This document shows, in pieces, positions 52,370-61,164 of a DNA stretch of 64,000 nt. Below the pieces are notes generated by a model. That model was not told the origin of the DNA. It did no database searches and worked only from the letters and a program-made list of their open reading frames with translations. This DNA comes from Saccharopolyspora kobensis (GTDB lineage: Bacteria; Actinomycetota; Actinomycetes; Mycobacteriales; Pseudonocardiaceae): NCBI RefSeq assembly GCF_900108315.1, contig NZ_FNVB01000003.1, forward strand, positions 469,404 to 533,403, written 5' to 3'. A program made the translations under genes and the position numbers. How positions within the stretch are numbered: the stretch's first letter is position 1; each line of letters begins with the position of its first letter.

Positions 52370-53475
52370 CTCGCCGCCATCCCCGGTAGGCGCGACTTCC
52401 CGCCGCGCAGGTTCTCCGCACCCACGGCGATCAGGATCAGCACCCCGATCGCGATCTGCAGCCAGAACGGGTCGACGCCCAGCAGCGTGCCGCCGTTGTT
52501 GAGCAGCCCGACCACCAGCGCACCGACCAGGGCGCCGAGCGCGGTGCCCTTGGCGCCGAACAGGCTGGCTCCGCCGATGACGCACGCGGCGATGGCCTGC
52601 AGCTCGTAGCCCGTGCCCGAGGTGGGCACGCCGTTGCCGAGCCGGGACGCCAGCAGGACTCCGGCGAACGCGGCCAGCAGCCCGGACAGCGCGTAGGCCG
52701 ACAGCAGCACCGGCCGCACCGGAACACCGGTCAGCCGGGCGGATTCGGCGTTCGAACCGACCGCGTAGACGTACTGGCCCCACACGGTGCGCCGCAGCAG
52801 CCAGGCCATCAGGACCGTCACCAGGAGCATCAGCCAGGTCAGGTTCGACACCCCGAACACCGAACCGCCTGCGATCGCGGTGAACTCGGCGGGCAGCGGT
52901 TGCACCGTGCGCCCGTCGGTCAGCAGCAGCGTCGCGCCGCGGGCGATGCCCATCATGCCCAGGGTCACGATGAACGGCGGCATCCGCAGCACCGCCACCA
53001 GCACTCCGTTGATCAAACCGGCCGCTGCGCCGACGACCAGCGCGAGGACGACGGCCAGCGCCACCGGGAGGCCGCCCGCCGTCTCGAACACCGCCGTCGC
53101 GGCGACCACCCCGGCCAGACCGACCACCGAGCCCACCGACAGGTCGATGCCCGCGGTGAGGATCACCAGCAGCTGCCCGACCGCGATGATCGCGTAGATC
53201 GACACCTGGCGTCCCAGGTTGTCCAGGTTCGTACCGGTGAGGAACGAGTCGGTGGCGAGGCTGAGCGCGAACGCGATCGCCAGCAGCACCGGGATGCCGC
53301 CGAACCCGCGGTCGAAGAGGTGGCTCAGCCGCAGGACCTCCGAATCGGCCGGTCGCGGCCTGGGCCTGCGCTTCCGCTTGCCGCCCGCCGCGGAAGGCGC
53401 GGGGGCGCTTGCGACGTCGGTCATCGCATCTCCTGTGTTCTCGTCGGGCACCGTCGGGTCCGGTTCGCGGCTCAT
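52366..53475 (-). CDS. ABC sugar transporter permease (RbsC-like)
   Basis: A 369-residue permease with about ten hydrophobic segments. ILTAGIDLSVGSVVGLAG and FIVTLGMMGIARGATLLL are hallmarks of RbsC/XylH/AraH permeases. The N-terminal 45 residues are a basic, proline-rich cytoplasmic tail. It overlaps the ATPase gene as ATGA and works with it and the binding protein upstream. Confidence 0.92.
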   Translation of the reverse strand: MSREPDPTVPDENTGDAMTDVASAPAPSAAGGKRKRRPRPRPADSEVLRLSHLFDRGFGGIPVLLAIAFALSLATDSFLTGTNLDNLGRQVSIYAIIAVGQLLVILTAGIDLSVGSVVGLAGVVAATAVFETAGGLPVALAVVLALVVGAAAGLINGVLVAVLRMPPFIVTLGMMGIARGATLLLTDGRTVQPLPAEFTAIAGGSVFGVSNLTWLMLLVTVLMAWLLRRTVWGQYVYAVGSNAESARLTGVPVRPVLLSAYALSGLLAAFAGVLLASRLGNGVPTSGTGYELQAIAACVIGGASLFGAKGTALGALVGALVVGLLNNGGTLLGVDPFWLQIAIGVLILIAVGAENLRGGKSRLPGMAAR

Positions 53476-54980
53476 GAGGTCTCCTGCGCGGCGACGGGGC
53501 TCGCGAGGTGCAGCACGTCCTCTTCCGTGGCGTGGGCCGGGTCCGCGAACCCGGCGATGCGCCGCTGCCGGACCACCGCGATCCGGTCGCACAGCCCGAG
53601 CAGTTCCGGCAGGTAGGACGACACGACCACGACGGCCAGCCCGGCGGCGGCCAGTTCGGCGATGACGCGGTAGATGTCGGCCTTCGCGCCGACGTCCACG
53701 CCCTTGGTCGGTTCGTCGAGCAGCAGCACCTTTGCTCCGGTGGCGCGCCAGCGGGCCACCAGGGTCTTCTGCTGGTTGCCGCCGGAGAGCGAGGACACCG
53801 GGTCGGTCCAGTCGCCGAACTTGACCCGCAGCCCGTCGGCCGCGGTGGCGACGTGCTCGCGCACCCTGCCCCGGCGCAGCACGCCGAACGAGCTGACCGC
53901 GCCCATGCTGGCCATGGCCACGTTCTTCTCGATGCTCAACCCGAGCATCAGCCCGGATTCCTTGCGGTCCTCGGTCAGCAGGCCGATACCGCTGCGCGCC
54001 GCGGCCCGCGGCGAGGAGGTGTCGACCGGCCTGCCGTCCACCAACACCTGGCCGGCCGGCAGCGGGTCCGCGCCGAACGCGGCGCGCAGCAGCTCGCTGC
54101 GGCCTGAGCCGAGCAGTCCGGCCAGCCCGAGGATCTCCCCGGACCGCACCGAGAGGTCCACCGGCTCGTCGAAGCCGATCGGCCGCACACCGCGCAGTTC
54201 CAGGCGGACCTCTCCGGTCGCGGCGCGCTCGCCCGGGTAGAGGCTCTCGATGGTGCGGCCGACCATCGCCTGCACCAGGGTGTCCTCGGTGTGCTCGGAC
54301 ATCGGTTCGGTGGCCACCAGCCTGCCGTCGCGCAGGACGGTGACGCGGTCGCCGATGGCGAACATCTCCTCCATCCGGTGGCTGACGTAGAGCACGGCAA
54401 CGCCCTCGTCCCGCAGCGCGCGGATGCGGTCGAGCAGCGCCGCCGCCTCCTGCTCGGACAGCGCGGTGGTCGGCTCGTCGAAGATCACCAGCTTGGCGTT
54501 CTGGCCGAGCACGCGGGCGATCTCCACCAGCTGCCGGGTCGCGGTCGGCAGCTCGGCGACCCGGGTCTCCGGGTCGAGGTCGGCCAGCCCGACCCGGCTC
54601 AGCATCGCGGTGGCCATCTCGCGCTGCCGCCGCACATCGCGGAAACCGGCGCGGGACGGGAAGCGCCCCATGCACAGGTTCGCCGACACGGTGAGCTCGG
54701 GCAGCAGGCTGAGCTCCTGGTAGACGACGCCGACACCGGCATCGCGCGCCACCGCGGGGGTGAGCACCGGGCGCATCGGCTCCCCGGAGACCAGGTACTC
54801 CCCCGCGTCCCTGGTCTCCGCACCGGTGAGGATCTTGATCAGGGTGGACTTGCCCGCCCCGTTCTCCCCGGCGAGGCAGTGCACCTCGCCGGGGAGCACC
54901 TCCAGGTCCACGCCGTCCAGCGCGGTCACGGCGCGGTAGGTCTTGCGCACTCCGCGCAGGCTGATCACTGCGGTGTCCAC
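53472..54980 (-). CDS. ABC sugar transporter ATPase, double NBD (RbsA-like)
   Basis: A 502-residue protein with two ABC domains. The first has Walker A GENGAGKST, signature-like ATRQLVEIA and Walker B LVIFDEPT. The second has the degenerate Walker A LLGSGRSEL typical of RbsA/MglA, signature LSGGNQQK and Walker B LLLDEPTKGVD. GTG at 54980 is three bases from the binding-protein stop. It energises carbohydrate uptake. Confidence 0.93.
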   Translation of the reverse strand: MDTAVISLRGVRKTYRAVTALDGVDLEVLPGEVHCLAGENGAGKSTLIKILTGAETRDAGEYLVSGEPMRPVLTPAVARDAGVGVVYQELSLLPELTVSANLCMGRFPSRAGFRDVRRQREMATAMLSRVGLADLDPETRVAELPTATRQLVEIARVLGQNAKLVIFDEPTTALSEQEAAALLDRIRALRDEGVAVLYVSHRMEEMFAIGDRVTVLRDGRLVATEPMSEHTEDTLVQAMVGRTIESLYPGERAATGEVRLELRGVRPIGFDEPVDLSVRSGEILGLAGLLGSGRSELLRAAFGADPLPAGQVLVDGRPVDTSSPRAAARSGIGLLTEDRKESGLMLGLSIEKNVAMASMGAVSSFGVLRRGRVREHVATAADGLRVKFGDWTDPVSSLSGGNQQKTLVARWRATGAKVLLLDEPTKGVDVGAKADIYRVIAELAAAGLAVVVVSSYLPELLGLCDRIAVVRQRRIAGFADPAHATEEDVLHLASPVAAQETS

Positions 54981-54983
54981 GGC

Positions 54984-56015
54984 TCAGCCCTTGGTCTTCG
55001 GCGGGTCGAGCAGCTGGGCGTGCTCCGGCTTGTCCACTTCGGACTTGTCGATGACGACGGCGCCGGGGTCGAGGTCGACCGGTGGCGTGCTGCCCGCGAC
55101 GGACATCGCCGCCTCCACCACGCCCTGGTAGCCGAAGAAGAACGGGTTCTGCACCAGGATCGCGTCGATCGAGCCGTTGCGCACCCCCTCGACCTCGGCC
55201 GGGTCGGAGTCGAACGCCACCACCGCGAGCCGGTCGGCCACGCCCCGCTCGGCGACCGCGCGCGCCGCGCCGGTCCCCGAGGTGTTGTTGTCGGCGAAAA
55301 TGCCCGCCAGGTCGGGAATTCCGGTGATCGCGTCGTTGACCTGGCCGACCGCCTTGTTCAGGTCGTTGTCGTTGACCGCGGTCTGCACGACCGCCGCCTG
55401 CGGGCACTTCTCAGCGAGGCCGGCGCGGAACCCGGTCAACCGGTCGGCCAGCACCTGCTGGCCGGAGGTCGAGCTCTCGTGCAGGATCTTGCCCGCCGCC
55501 CTGCCCTGCGCGGTGAGCAGCTCGCACATCCGCTGCCCCGCCTGCTGCCCGGCCTTGACGTTGTCGGTGCCGATGAAGCCCTCGGAGGCGGTGGTGATCG
55601 AGTTGTCCACCGTGATGACCTTGATGCCCTGCTGCCGGGCCCGGTCCACCGCGCCGTTGAGCGCGGTGGAGGAGTTCGAGGCGAGCACGATCGCCTTGGC
55701 CCCGCGGGCGATGGAGTTCTCCACCAGGCTGACCTGCTGGTCGATGTCGGTCTCCGAAGTGGGGCCGAACAGTCCCAGCTCCACGCCGAGGTCGGCGCCC
55801 GCCCGTTCGGAACCGGCCAGCATGGACTGCCAGAACTCCGAGTCGGTGGCCTTGGTGATCACGTCGATCCGGGTTCCCGCGACCCCGCTCGTGCCGGATC
55901 CGGTCCCTTCCGCGGTCGGCCCGAAGGCCGCCTTCCCGCCGACCAGGCCGGCACCGACCGCGACCACCGCGATCGCGGCCGCGACACCGGATGAGACGAA
56001 CCGTATGCGCGCCAT
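54984..56015 (-). CDS. Sugar-binding protein (RbsB-like), no lipobox seen
   Basis: A 343-residue periplasmic-binding-protein-like solute receptor. RIDVITKATDSEFWQSMLAG, VDNSITT, GTDN and FADNNTSGTGAARAV match the RbsB/type I fold. The N-terminus has a basic start and hydrophobic stretch (GVAAAIAVVAVGAGLVGG) but no cysteine for lipidation, unusual for a Gram-positive receptor. It may be anchored by an uncleaved helix or released. It precedes the ATPase in the operon. Confidence 0.88.
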   Translation of the reverse strand: MARIRFVSSGVAAAIAVVAVGAGLVGGKAAFGPTAEGTGSGTSGVAGTRIDVITKATDSEFWQSMLAGSERAGADLGVELGLFGPTSETDIDQQVSLVENSIARGAKAIVLASNSSTALNGAVDRARQQGIKVITVDNSITTASEGFIGTDNVKAGQQAGQRMCELLTAQGRAAGKILHESSTSGQQVLADRLTGFRAGLAEKCPQAAVVQTAVNDNDLNKAVGQVNDAITGIPDLAGIFADNNTSGTGAARAVAERGVADRLAVVAFDSDPAEVEGVRNGSIDAILVQNPFFFGYQGVVEAAMSVAGSTPPVDLDPGAVVIDKSEVDKPEHAQLLDPPKTKG

Positions 56016-56051
56016 TGCAGCTCCTCGTTCGCTTTCCGCGCTGAATTCGGG

Positions 56052-56642
56052 TCAGCCCGCGACGGGCTCGGACTGGAACGGCACGAGCTGCGGCTCGCCG
56101 GCTCCGCGCCGCACCCGCCATCCCATGCCGTGTTCGAGCACCCAGCCGTAGTCGTGCCCGGCGTCGCCCGGGTACACCGCGAGGAACCGGTACGGCTCGT
56201 CGCCGGTGTTGACGCTGCGGTGCGCCCAGCCCGGCGGGATGTAGCCGATGACGCCCGGCGACATCGGGATCCACTTCGGCGTCGTGCCGTCGAACAGCAG
56301 CAGACCGCCGGTGCCGGACAGTCCGAAGTAGATCTCGCCCTGCGGGTTCGGGTGCTGGTGCCCCTTGGTCATGTGGAACTCGCCGCCGACCGCGCCCGGG
56401 TGGATGGTGGTGATCGACTGCGGGAGCTCACCGGGCGCCTCCGGCACCGGGGAGGACGCGACCTCGTAGACGACCGGGTCGGCGCCGTCGCGAGCCTCCT
56501 GCCAGGCGGCGGTGTCGGCGAACAGACCCTCCAGGTCGGACATGCGCCGGCTCAGCACCGGGCCGCTCGGGCTCATGCCGCCGGTGGCGGACCGGAAGGT
56601 GACCGACATCGGGTCGATCGGGGGAACGGCGAACTGCGGCAC
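56052..56642 (-). CDS. Cupin, glucose-6-phosphate isomerase (archaeal-type) family
   Basis: A 196-residue single cupin. The metal site lies in FHMTKGHQHPNPQGEIYFGL (two His, one His, Glu) with the later His in PPGWAHRSVN, the pattern of cupin-type phosphoglucose isomerases. It probably isomerises a sugar or sugar phosphate. GTG at 56642 follows GAGGAGG. It is the first gene of the seven-gene operon, and a GntR-type operator lies 42 bases upstream. Confidence 0.8.
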   Translation of the reverse strand: MPQFAVPPIDPMSVTFRSATGGMSPSGPVLSRRMSDLEGLFADTAAWQEARDGADPVVYEVASSPVPEAPGELPQSITTIHPGAVGGEFHMTKGHQHPNPQGEIYFGLSGTGGLLLFDGTTPKWIPMSPGVIGYIPPGWAHRSVNTGDEPYRFLAVYPGDAGHDYGWVLEHGMGWRVRRGAGEPQLVPFQSEPVAG

Positions 56643-56683
56643 GGGAATTCCTCCTCGGGGGATCAGAGTGGGGCTAACTGTCG

Positions 56684-56699
56684 TCCTGTAATGACAGGA
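56684..56699. promoter_or_regulatory. GntR operator copy 1 (cupin/ABC operon)
   Basis: TCCTGTAATGACAGGA, perfect six-base arms around a four-base centre, 42 bases upstream of the cupin start. It matches the consensus TCCTGT-N4-ACAGGA seen at three other promoters here. Confidence 0.85.
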
Positions 56700-56754
56700 T
56701 GTCAAGAGTGGTTCTTCGTCCGCCCGGCAACGCGGCCGACGAGCGCGCCGCGGA

Positions 56755-57405
56755 TCAGCCGCGGGCGACGGCTTCCCGGTGCGCGAGCGCGAACTTCCGC
56801 GCGATGGCGCGGATTTCGTCCCAGTCCTCGGCGAGCATCGCCGCCTTCGGGCAGAGCTCACCGCCGGCACCGACGGCGACAGCACCGGCGTCGAGCCAGT
56901 CGGCGATGTTGTCCGAGGCGACCCCGCCGGTCGGCATCATCGCGATGTCCGGGAACGGTCCGCGCAGCGCCTTCAAGTAGGCGGGCCCGCCCAGCGAAGC
57001 GGGGAAGATCTTGACCGCGTGCGCGCCGAGCCGGTGCGCGGCCATGACCTCGCTCGGAGTCAGGGCACCGAGCAGGACGTCGACCCCGGTGCCGAGCATG
57101 GCCCGGGCGACCTCCGGGTCGGTGCCGGGGCTGACCAGGAACTGCGCGCCGGCGGCCGCGGCTTCCGCCGCCTGCTCGGCGGTGCGGATCGTGCCCGCGC
57201 CGAGGTGGACGGCATCGCCGTGGGCCTGCCGGAGGCGCTCGATCGCGGTCGGCGCGCCCGGCGTGCTGTAGGTGACCTCGATGCCGGTGACCCCGCCTGC
57301 GATGAGCGCTTCCGACGCGCGCACCGCCACATCGGCGGAAGGCGCGCGCAGAACGGCGATCACCCCGGTTCGGCGCAGTCGGTCAAGTCGCAGCAGTTCG
57401 TCCAT
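56755..57405 (-). CDS. KDPG/KHG-type aldolase
   Basis: A 216-residue class I aldolase. The Schiff-base Lys is in HAVKIFPAS, the general base Glu in GIEVTYS, and the phosphate-binding glycine loop in PTGGVASDN. It cleaves 2-keto-3-deoxy-6-phospho sugar acids to pyruvate and an aldehyde. ATG at 57405. Its promoter region holds a GntR operator at 57462, so it belongs to the same regulon as the transporter and kinase. Confidence 0.92.
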   Translation of the reverse strand: MDELLRLDRLRRTGVIAVLRAPSADVAVRASEALIAGGVTGIEVTYSTPGAPTAIERLRQAHGDAVHLGAGTIRTAEQAAEAAAAGAQFLVSPGTDPEVARAMLGTGVDVLLGALTPSEVMAAHRLGAHAVKIFPASLGGPAYLKALRGPFPDIAMMPTGGVASDNIADWLDAGAVAVGAGGELCPKAAMLAEDWDEIRAIARKFALAHREAVARG

Positions 57406-57461
57406 CCGAAGACTCCCGATCGCTCGATGCGGCGCGGCGGTCGCGCCGGGGAGCAATGTAA

Positions 57462-57477
57462 TCCTGTCCGGACAGGT
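57462..57477. promoter_or_regulatory. GntR operator copy 2 (aldolase promoter)
   Basis: TCCTGTCCGGACAGGT, one mismatch from the consensus palindrome, 57 bases upstream of the aldolase start and within the aldolase/GntR divergent region. Confidence 0.8.
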
Positions 57478-57552
57478 TGCCAAGCGCGCGAACCCGCTCG
57501 AAGCGGGCGGAACACCGGGCGCCGGTGATCTCGACGCGGCTGATTCCTGATA

Positions 57553-57568
57553 TCCTCTCATGACATGG
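57553..57568. promoter_or_regulatory. GntR operator copy 3 (overlapping its own start codon)
   Basis: TCCTCTCATGACATGG, an imperfect match to TCCTGT-N4-ACAGGA, covers the GntR ATG at 57565 and a TATCCT-like -10 element at 57551. It suggests autoregulation. Confidence 0.6.
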
Positions 57569-58347
57569 TGACACGTATCGACCGCTCGTCCCCGCTGCCG
57601 TTCTACTACCAGCTCAAGCAGATCGTGGTCAGCGACATCAAGCGACGCGGGATGTCACCCGGCGACCGCCTGCCCGGCGATCACGAGCTGTGCGAGACCT
57701 ACGACGTCTCCCGGACCGTGGTGCGGCAGGCGCTGTCCGACCTCGAAGCCGAAGGCGTGGTCGAGCGCGTCAAGGGCCGCGGCACCTTCGTCGCGAAGCC
57801 GAAGATCGCCGAAGGGCTCGTCCAGTCCCTCACCGGCCTGTACGCCGACGTGGCCGCGCGCGGCTCGTCGCTGCGCAGCGACGTGCGGCGGATCGAGGTC
57901 GTGCCGGCGAACGAGCAGGTCGCCGCGGAGCTGGACCTCGAACCGGGCACCCCGGTGATCGCCATCGAGCGCCTGCGGTTCGTCGACGACGAGCCCTGGG
58001 TGTTCACCGCCACCCACCTGCCGCACCACATCGCCCCGGGACTGGAGGACGAAGACCTCTCGACCCAGTCGCTGTACACGCTGCTGGAGCAGGACTACGG
58101 GGTGCGGCTCAAGCGCGGCAGGCGTTCGGTCGAGGCGGCGAAGGCCGGCGCCGAGCTGGCCGCCGACCTCGGCATCCCGGAAGGAGATCCGGTCCTCCTG
58201 CTGCGCAGCACCAGCTTCGGCGCCGACGACCGCCCGGTGGAGGTGTTCGTGGCGTTCCACCGCGGCGACCGCAGCCGGTTCGACGTCGACCTGGAGAGCT
58301 CGGCGACCGCGGGACCGAACACCCTGATGCGCGTCACCGAGGCCTGA
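57565..58347 (+). CDS. GntR-family regulator (HutC/UTRA subfamily)
   Basis: A 260-residue regulator. The GntR winged helix is PFYYQLKQIVVSDIKRRGMSPGDRLPGDHELCETYDVSRTVVRQALSDLEAEG-like (about 10-75), followed by a UTRA effector domain with ERLRFVDDEPWVF and LLLRSTSF. No ribosome site precedes ATG 57565, and a TATCCT element ends nine bases before it, so the message may be leaderless. Four operator copies around it indicate control of the adjacent aldolase, kinase and transporter operons. Confidence 0.92.
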   Translation: MVTRIDRSSPLPFYYQLKQIVVSDIKRRGMSPGDRLPGDHELCETYDVSRTVVRQALSDLEAEGVVERVKGRGTFVAKPKIAEGLVQSLTGLYADVAARGSSLRSDVRRIEVVPANEQVAAELDLEPGTPVIAIERLRFVDDEPWVFTATHLPHHIAPGLEDEDLSTQSLYTLLEQDYGVRLKRGRRSVEAAKAGAELAADLGIPEGDPVLLLRSTSFGADDRPVEVFVAFHRGDRSRFDVDLESSATAGPNTLMRVTEA

Positions 58348-58385
58348 ACCGTTACAGCACTTTCCGCGCCGCCGAGTTCTTGACT

Positions 58386-58401
58386 TCCTGTCATGACAGG
58401 A
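58386..58401. promoter_or_regulatory. GntR operator copy 4 (kinase promoter)
   Basis: TCCTGTCATGACAGGA, a perfect 16-base palindrome and the best copy in the regulon, 76 bases upstream of the kinase GTG start and 38 after the GntR stop. Confidence 0.88.
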
Positions 58402-58477
58402 CGACATTATGAGCTCAACACGACCAACCGGTGATGCCGCCGATCCGCGGCCGCCGTGCGCGCGGGAGGTAAGCGGC

Positions 58478-60016
58478 GTGATCATCGCGCATGACCTGGG
58501 TACCACGGGGAACAAGGCGTCGTTGCACACGACCGACGGAACCCTCGTGGCCGCGGTGACCACGCGGTACGGCACCGACTTCCGAGCGGGCGGCGTCGCC
58601 GAGCAGGACCCGGCCGCGTGGTGGCGCGCGGTGTGCGAGGCGACGGCAGCCCTGCTCGCCCGGACCGGCACCCGGCCCGGCGAGGTCCGGGCCGTCGGGT
58701 TCAGCGGCCAGATGATGGGCGCCGTGCTGCTCGACCGGCAGCACCGCCCGATCCGCCCGGCGCTGATCTGGGCCGACCACCGCAGCGCCGAGCAGGCCGA
58801 TCGGCTCAACGCGGAGCTCGGCCCGTACGAGATGTACCGCCTGCTCGGGCACCGCGTGCACCCGACCTACTCGCTGTCGAAGGTGATGTGGGTCCGCGAC
58901 CACGAGCCCGAGAACTTCGCGCGGGTGGCGCACGTGTGCCTGGCCAAGGACTACGTCGTGCACCGGCTCACGGGCGTGCTGCGCACCGATCCGTCGGACG
59001 CCTCCAGCACGAACGCCTACGACCAGCAGGCCGGGGACTGGTCCCAGACCGTCCTCGACGCCGCGCGGCTGGACCGCTCGCTCTTCCCGCCGCTGGCCGC
59101 CTCGGCCACTCAGGTCGGCGAGGTCCGGGCCGCGATCGCAGCGGAGATCGGACTGCCCGCGGGCACGCCCGTGGTGCTGGGCGGCGGCGACGGCCCCCTG
59201 GCCGCGCTGGGCGCGGGCATCATCGACCCCGAGGACGGCGCCTACACCTACCTGGGCTCGTCGTCGTGGGTGTCGATGTCGGCATCCCGGCCGCTGCACG
59301 ATCCGCAGATGCGCACGATGACCTTCGACCACGTGGTGCCCGGCCGCTACGTCCCGACCGCGACCATGCAGGCAGGCGGGGCATCGCTGGAGTGGATCAC
59401 CGGCGTGCTCCGGCCCGATCCCGGCGAGGAGGACCGCTTCGGCCGGCTGCTCGCCGAGGCCGCCGACGCGGACACCAGCGGCCTGTTCTTCCTGCCGCAC
59501 CTGCTCGGCGAGCGCTCGCCGCACTGGAACTCCGCGGCTCGCGGGGCGTTCGTCGGCCTGTCCCGCCACCACGGTCAGGCCCACCTGACCCGAGCCGTGC
59601 TGGAGGGCGTGGCGTTCAACCTGGCCACCTGCATCCAGGCCTTCCGCGAAGCCGGCCACCCGGTCACCCGCGTCGATGCGATCGGCGGCGGAGCCGCCAG
59701 CGACCTGTGGCTGCAGGTGCTCGCCGACGTCTGGGGCGCGACCGTGCGCAGGCGCACCATCGTGGAGGAGGCCAACAGCCTCGGCGCGGCGGTGACCGCC
59801 GCCGTCGGAACCGGCCTCGTGGAAGACTTCCGCGCGGCGCGCGAACTGTCCACAGTAGAGTGCGAGTTCGCGCCGGACCGGGACCGCCACGACGACTACA
59901 CCCGCCGCCACACCGAGTTCCGCGACGCCTACGCGAGCTTGGAGCCCTGGTTCGAGCGCGAGAAGCGGGTCAATCCGACCACCCGGCAGGCGGCGATGCA
60001 GCGGCCATCACCCTGA
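58478..60016 (+). CDS. FGGY-family carbohydrate kinase (xylulokinase-like)
   Basis: A 512-residue sugar kinase. AHDLGTTGNKASL is the phosphate-1 motif, GFSGQMMG and IWADHRS form the sugar site, and GGGDGPLAALGAG and GGGAASDLW are the ATP-side motifs. I chose GTG at 58478 because GGAGGT is seven bases upstream and the start lands on the family N-terminus; ATG at 58409 has no ribosome site. A perfect GntR operator precedes it. The substrate is probably a pentulose or related polyol. Confidence 0.9.
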   Translation: MIIAHDLGTTGNKASLHTTDGTLVAAVTTRYGTDFRAGGVAEQDPAAWWRAVCEATAALLARTGTRPGEVRAVGFSGQMMGAVLLDRQHRPIRPALIWADHRSAEQADRLNAELGPYEMYRLLGHRVHPTYSLSKVMWVRDHEPENFARVAHVCLAKDYVVHRLTGVLRTDPSDASSTNAYDQQAGDWSQTVLDAARLDRSLFPPLAASATQVGEVRAAIAAEIGLPAGTPVVLGGGDGPLAALGAGIIDPEDGAYTYLGSSSWVSMSASRPLHDPQMRTMTFDHVVPGRYVPTATMQAGGASLEWITGVLRPDPGEEDRFGRLLAEAADADTSGLFFLPHLLGERSPHWNSAARGAFVGLSRHHGQAHLTRAVLEGVAFNLATCIQAFREAGHPVTRVDAIGGGAASDLWLQVLADVWGATVRRRTIVEEANSLGAAVTAAVGTGLVEDFRAARELSTVECEFAPDRDRHDDYTRRHTEFRDAYASLEPWFEREKRVNPTTRQAAMQRPSP

Positions 60017-60115
60017 TCGAGCGGTCGGGGAAGCACTCCGGGGCGCACGAAGCCTTGCCGACTTCACCACCCGCCAGCACTACTAATCTCGTCGCCCACG
60101 ACCGGGAGGTGCGGG

Positions 60116-61015
60116 CTACTCGGCGCTGCGCGCACCGAGAACGGTGGCGCGGAAGGAGGTCACCACGGGCCGCAGGTCGATGTGGTGCCATGCCGCCCAG
60201 AGCCGGACGCATCCTTCGTGCCAGGGAAGTTCGCGCACCTCGACGTCCTCCGCGGTCGCATTCGCCATGCTCTTCTGCACGAGCGCGAGCCCGAGCCCGG
60301 AGGCCACCAGCCCGAGCGCGGTCAGCGGCTCAGCGGCGTCGAGGCGGATGTCCGGCGTGAAACCCGCTGCGGCGCAGGAGGCGATGAAGGTGTCCCGCCA
60401 GGCCGGGTCCTGGGCGTTCTCGATCGCGACCCACGGCAGGCCGTCGAGGTCACCGGGCACGATCTCCGCCTTGTCGGCCAGCGGGTGCTTCGCGGGCACC
60501 GCCAGCAGCAGCGGGTCCTGGAACAGCGGCGCGGCCACCAGGTCCGGGTCGTCGGCCGACGGCGGCTGGTGGACGAGCGCGATGTCGAGGCTGCGCTGGC
60601 GCAGACCTTCGAACTGCGCGCTGGGCGACAGGTTGTACAGCGCGATGTGCACGTCGGGCTGGGCATCGTGCAGCGCGCGCAACGCACCGGGGAGGATGCC
60701 GGTGTGGATGGCATCGGCGACGTATCCGATGCACAGGCCGCCCTCCTCCCCGCGGCCCAGCCTGCGGCCGAGGTTCTCCAGGCGGTCGGCGTGCTGCAGC
60801 AGCGCACGTGATTCGGCCAGGAACACCTGCCCGTCCCGGGTGAGCCGGATCCGCTGCTGGGAGCGCTCGAACAGCGTGAGCCCCAGGTTCTTCTCCAGCT
60901 GCGCGATCTGCCTGCTGAGCGGTGACTGCGAGATGTGCAGCCGCTCGGCGGCCTGACCGACGTGCTCGGTTTCGGCGACGGCGACGAAGTAGCGGAGTTG
61001 CCGCAAGTCCAACAT
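60116..61015 (-). CDS. LysR-family regulator
   Basis: A 299-residue LysR protein: MLDLRQLRYFVAVAETEHVGQAAERL, then ISQSPLSRQIAQLEKNLGLTLFER, and a LysR substrate domain (GLCIGYVAD, LALVQKSMA). It is divergent from an aldo/keto reductase with a strong inverted repeat between the two, the usual arrangement for a LysR activator of its neighbour. Confidence 0.92.
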   Translation of the reverse strand: MLDLRQLRYFVAVAETEHVGQAAERLHISQSPLSRQIAQLEKNLGLTLFERSQQRIRLTRDGQVFLAESRALLQHADRLENLGRRLGRGEEGGLCIGYVADAIHTGILPGALRALHDAQPDVHIALYNLSPSAQFEGLRQRSLDIALVHQPPSADDPDLVAAPLFQDPLLLAVPAKHPLADKAEIVPGDLDGLPWVAIENAQDPAWRDTFIASCAAAGFTPDIRLDAAEPLTALGLVASGLGLALVQKSMANATAEDVEVRELPWHEGCVRLWAAWHHIDLRPVVTSFRATVLGARSAE

Positions 61016-61040
61016 CGTAAGACCTCAGAAGACTCAACTC

Positions 61041-61061
61041 TGTCCAAGCAAGTCTTGGACA
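61041..61061. promoter_or_regulatory. LysR operator between LysR and aldo/keto reductase
   Basis: TGTCCAAG-CAAGT-CTTGGACA: perfect eight-base arms around a five-base centre, 25 bases from the LysR start. Further AGACTC/AGTCT copies flank it and could be the activation half-sites. Confidence 0.75.
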
Positions 61062-61164
61062 GTCTCAAGTCTGGTTCCTAGTCTGGAACTTGTCAATTGA
61101 CGGAGCGCGCAGCCGACAGGACGCGCCTTCCCGTCACATCCCGGAATTCGAGGTGTTCCACAGC

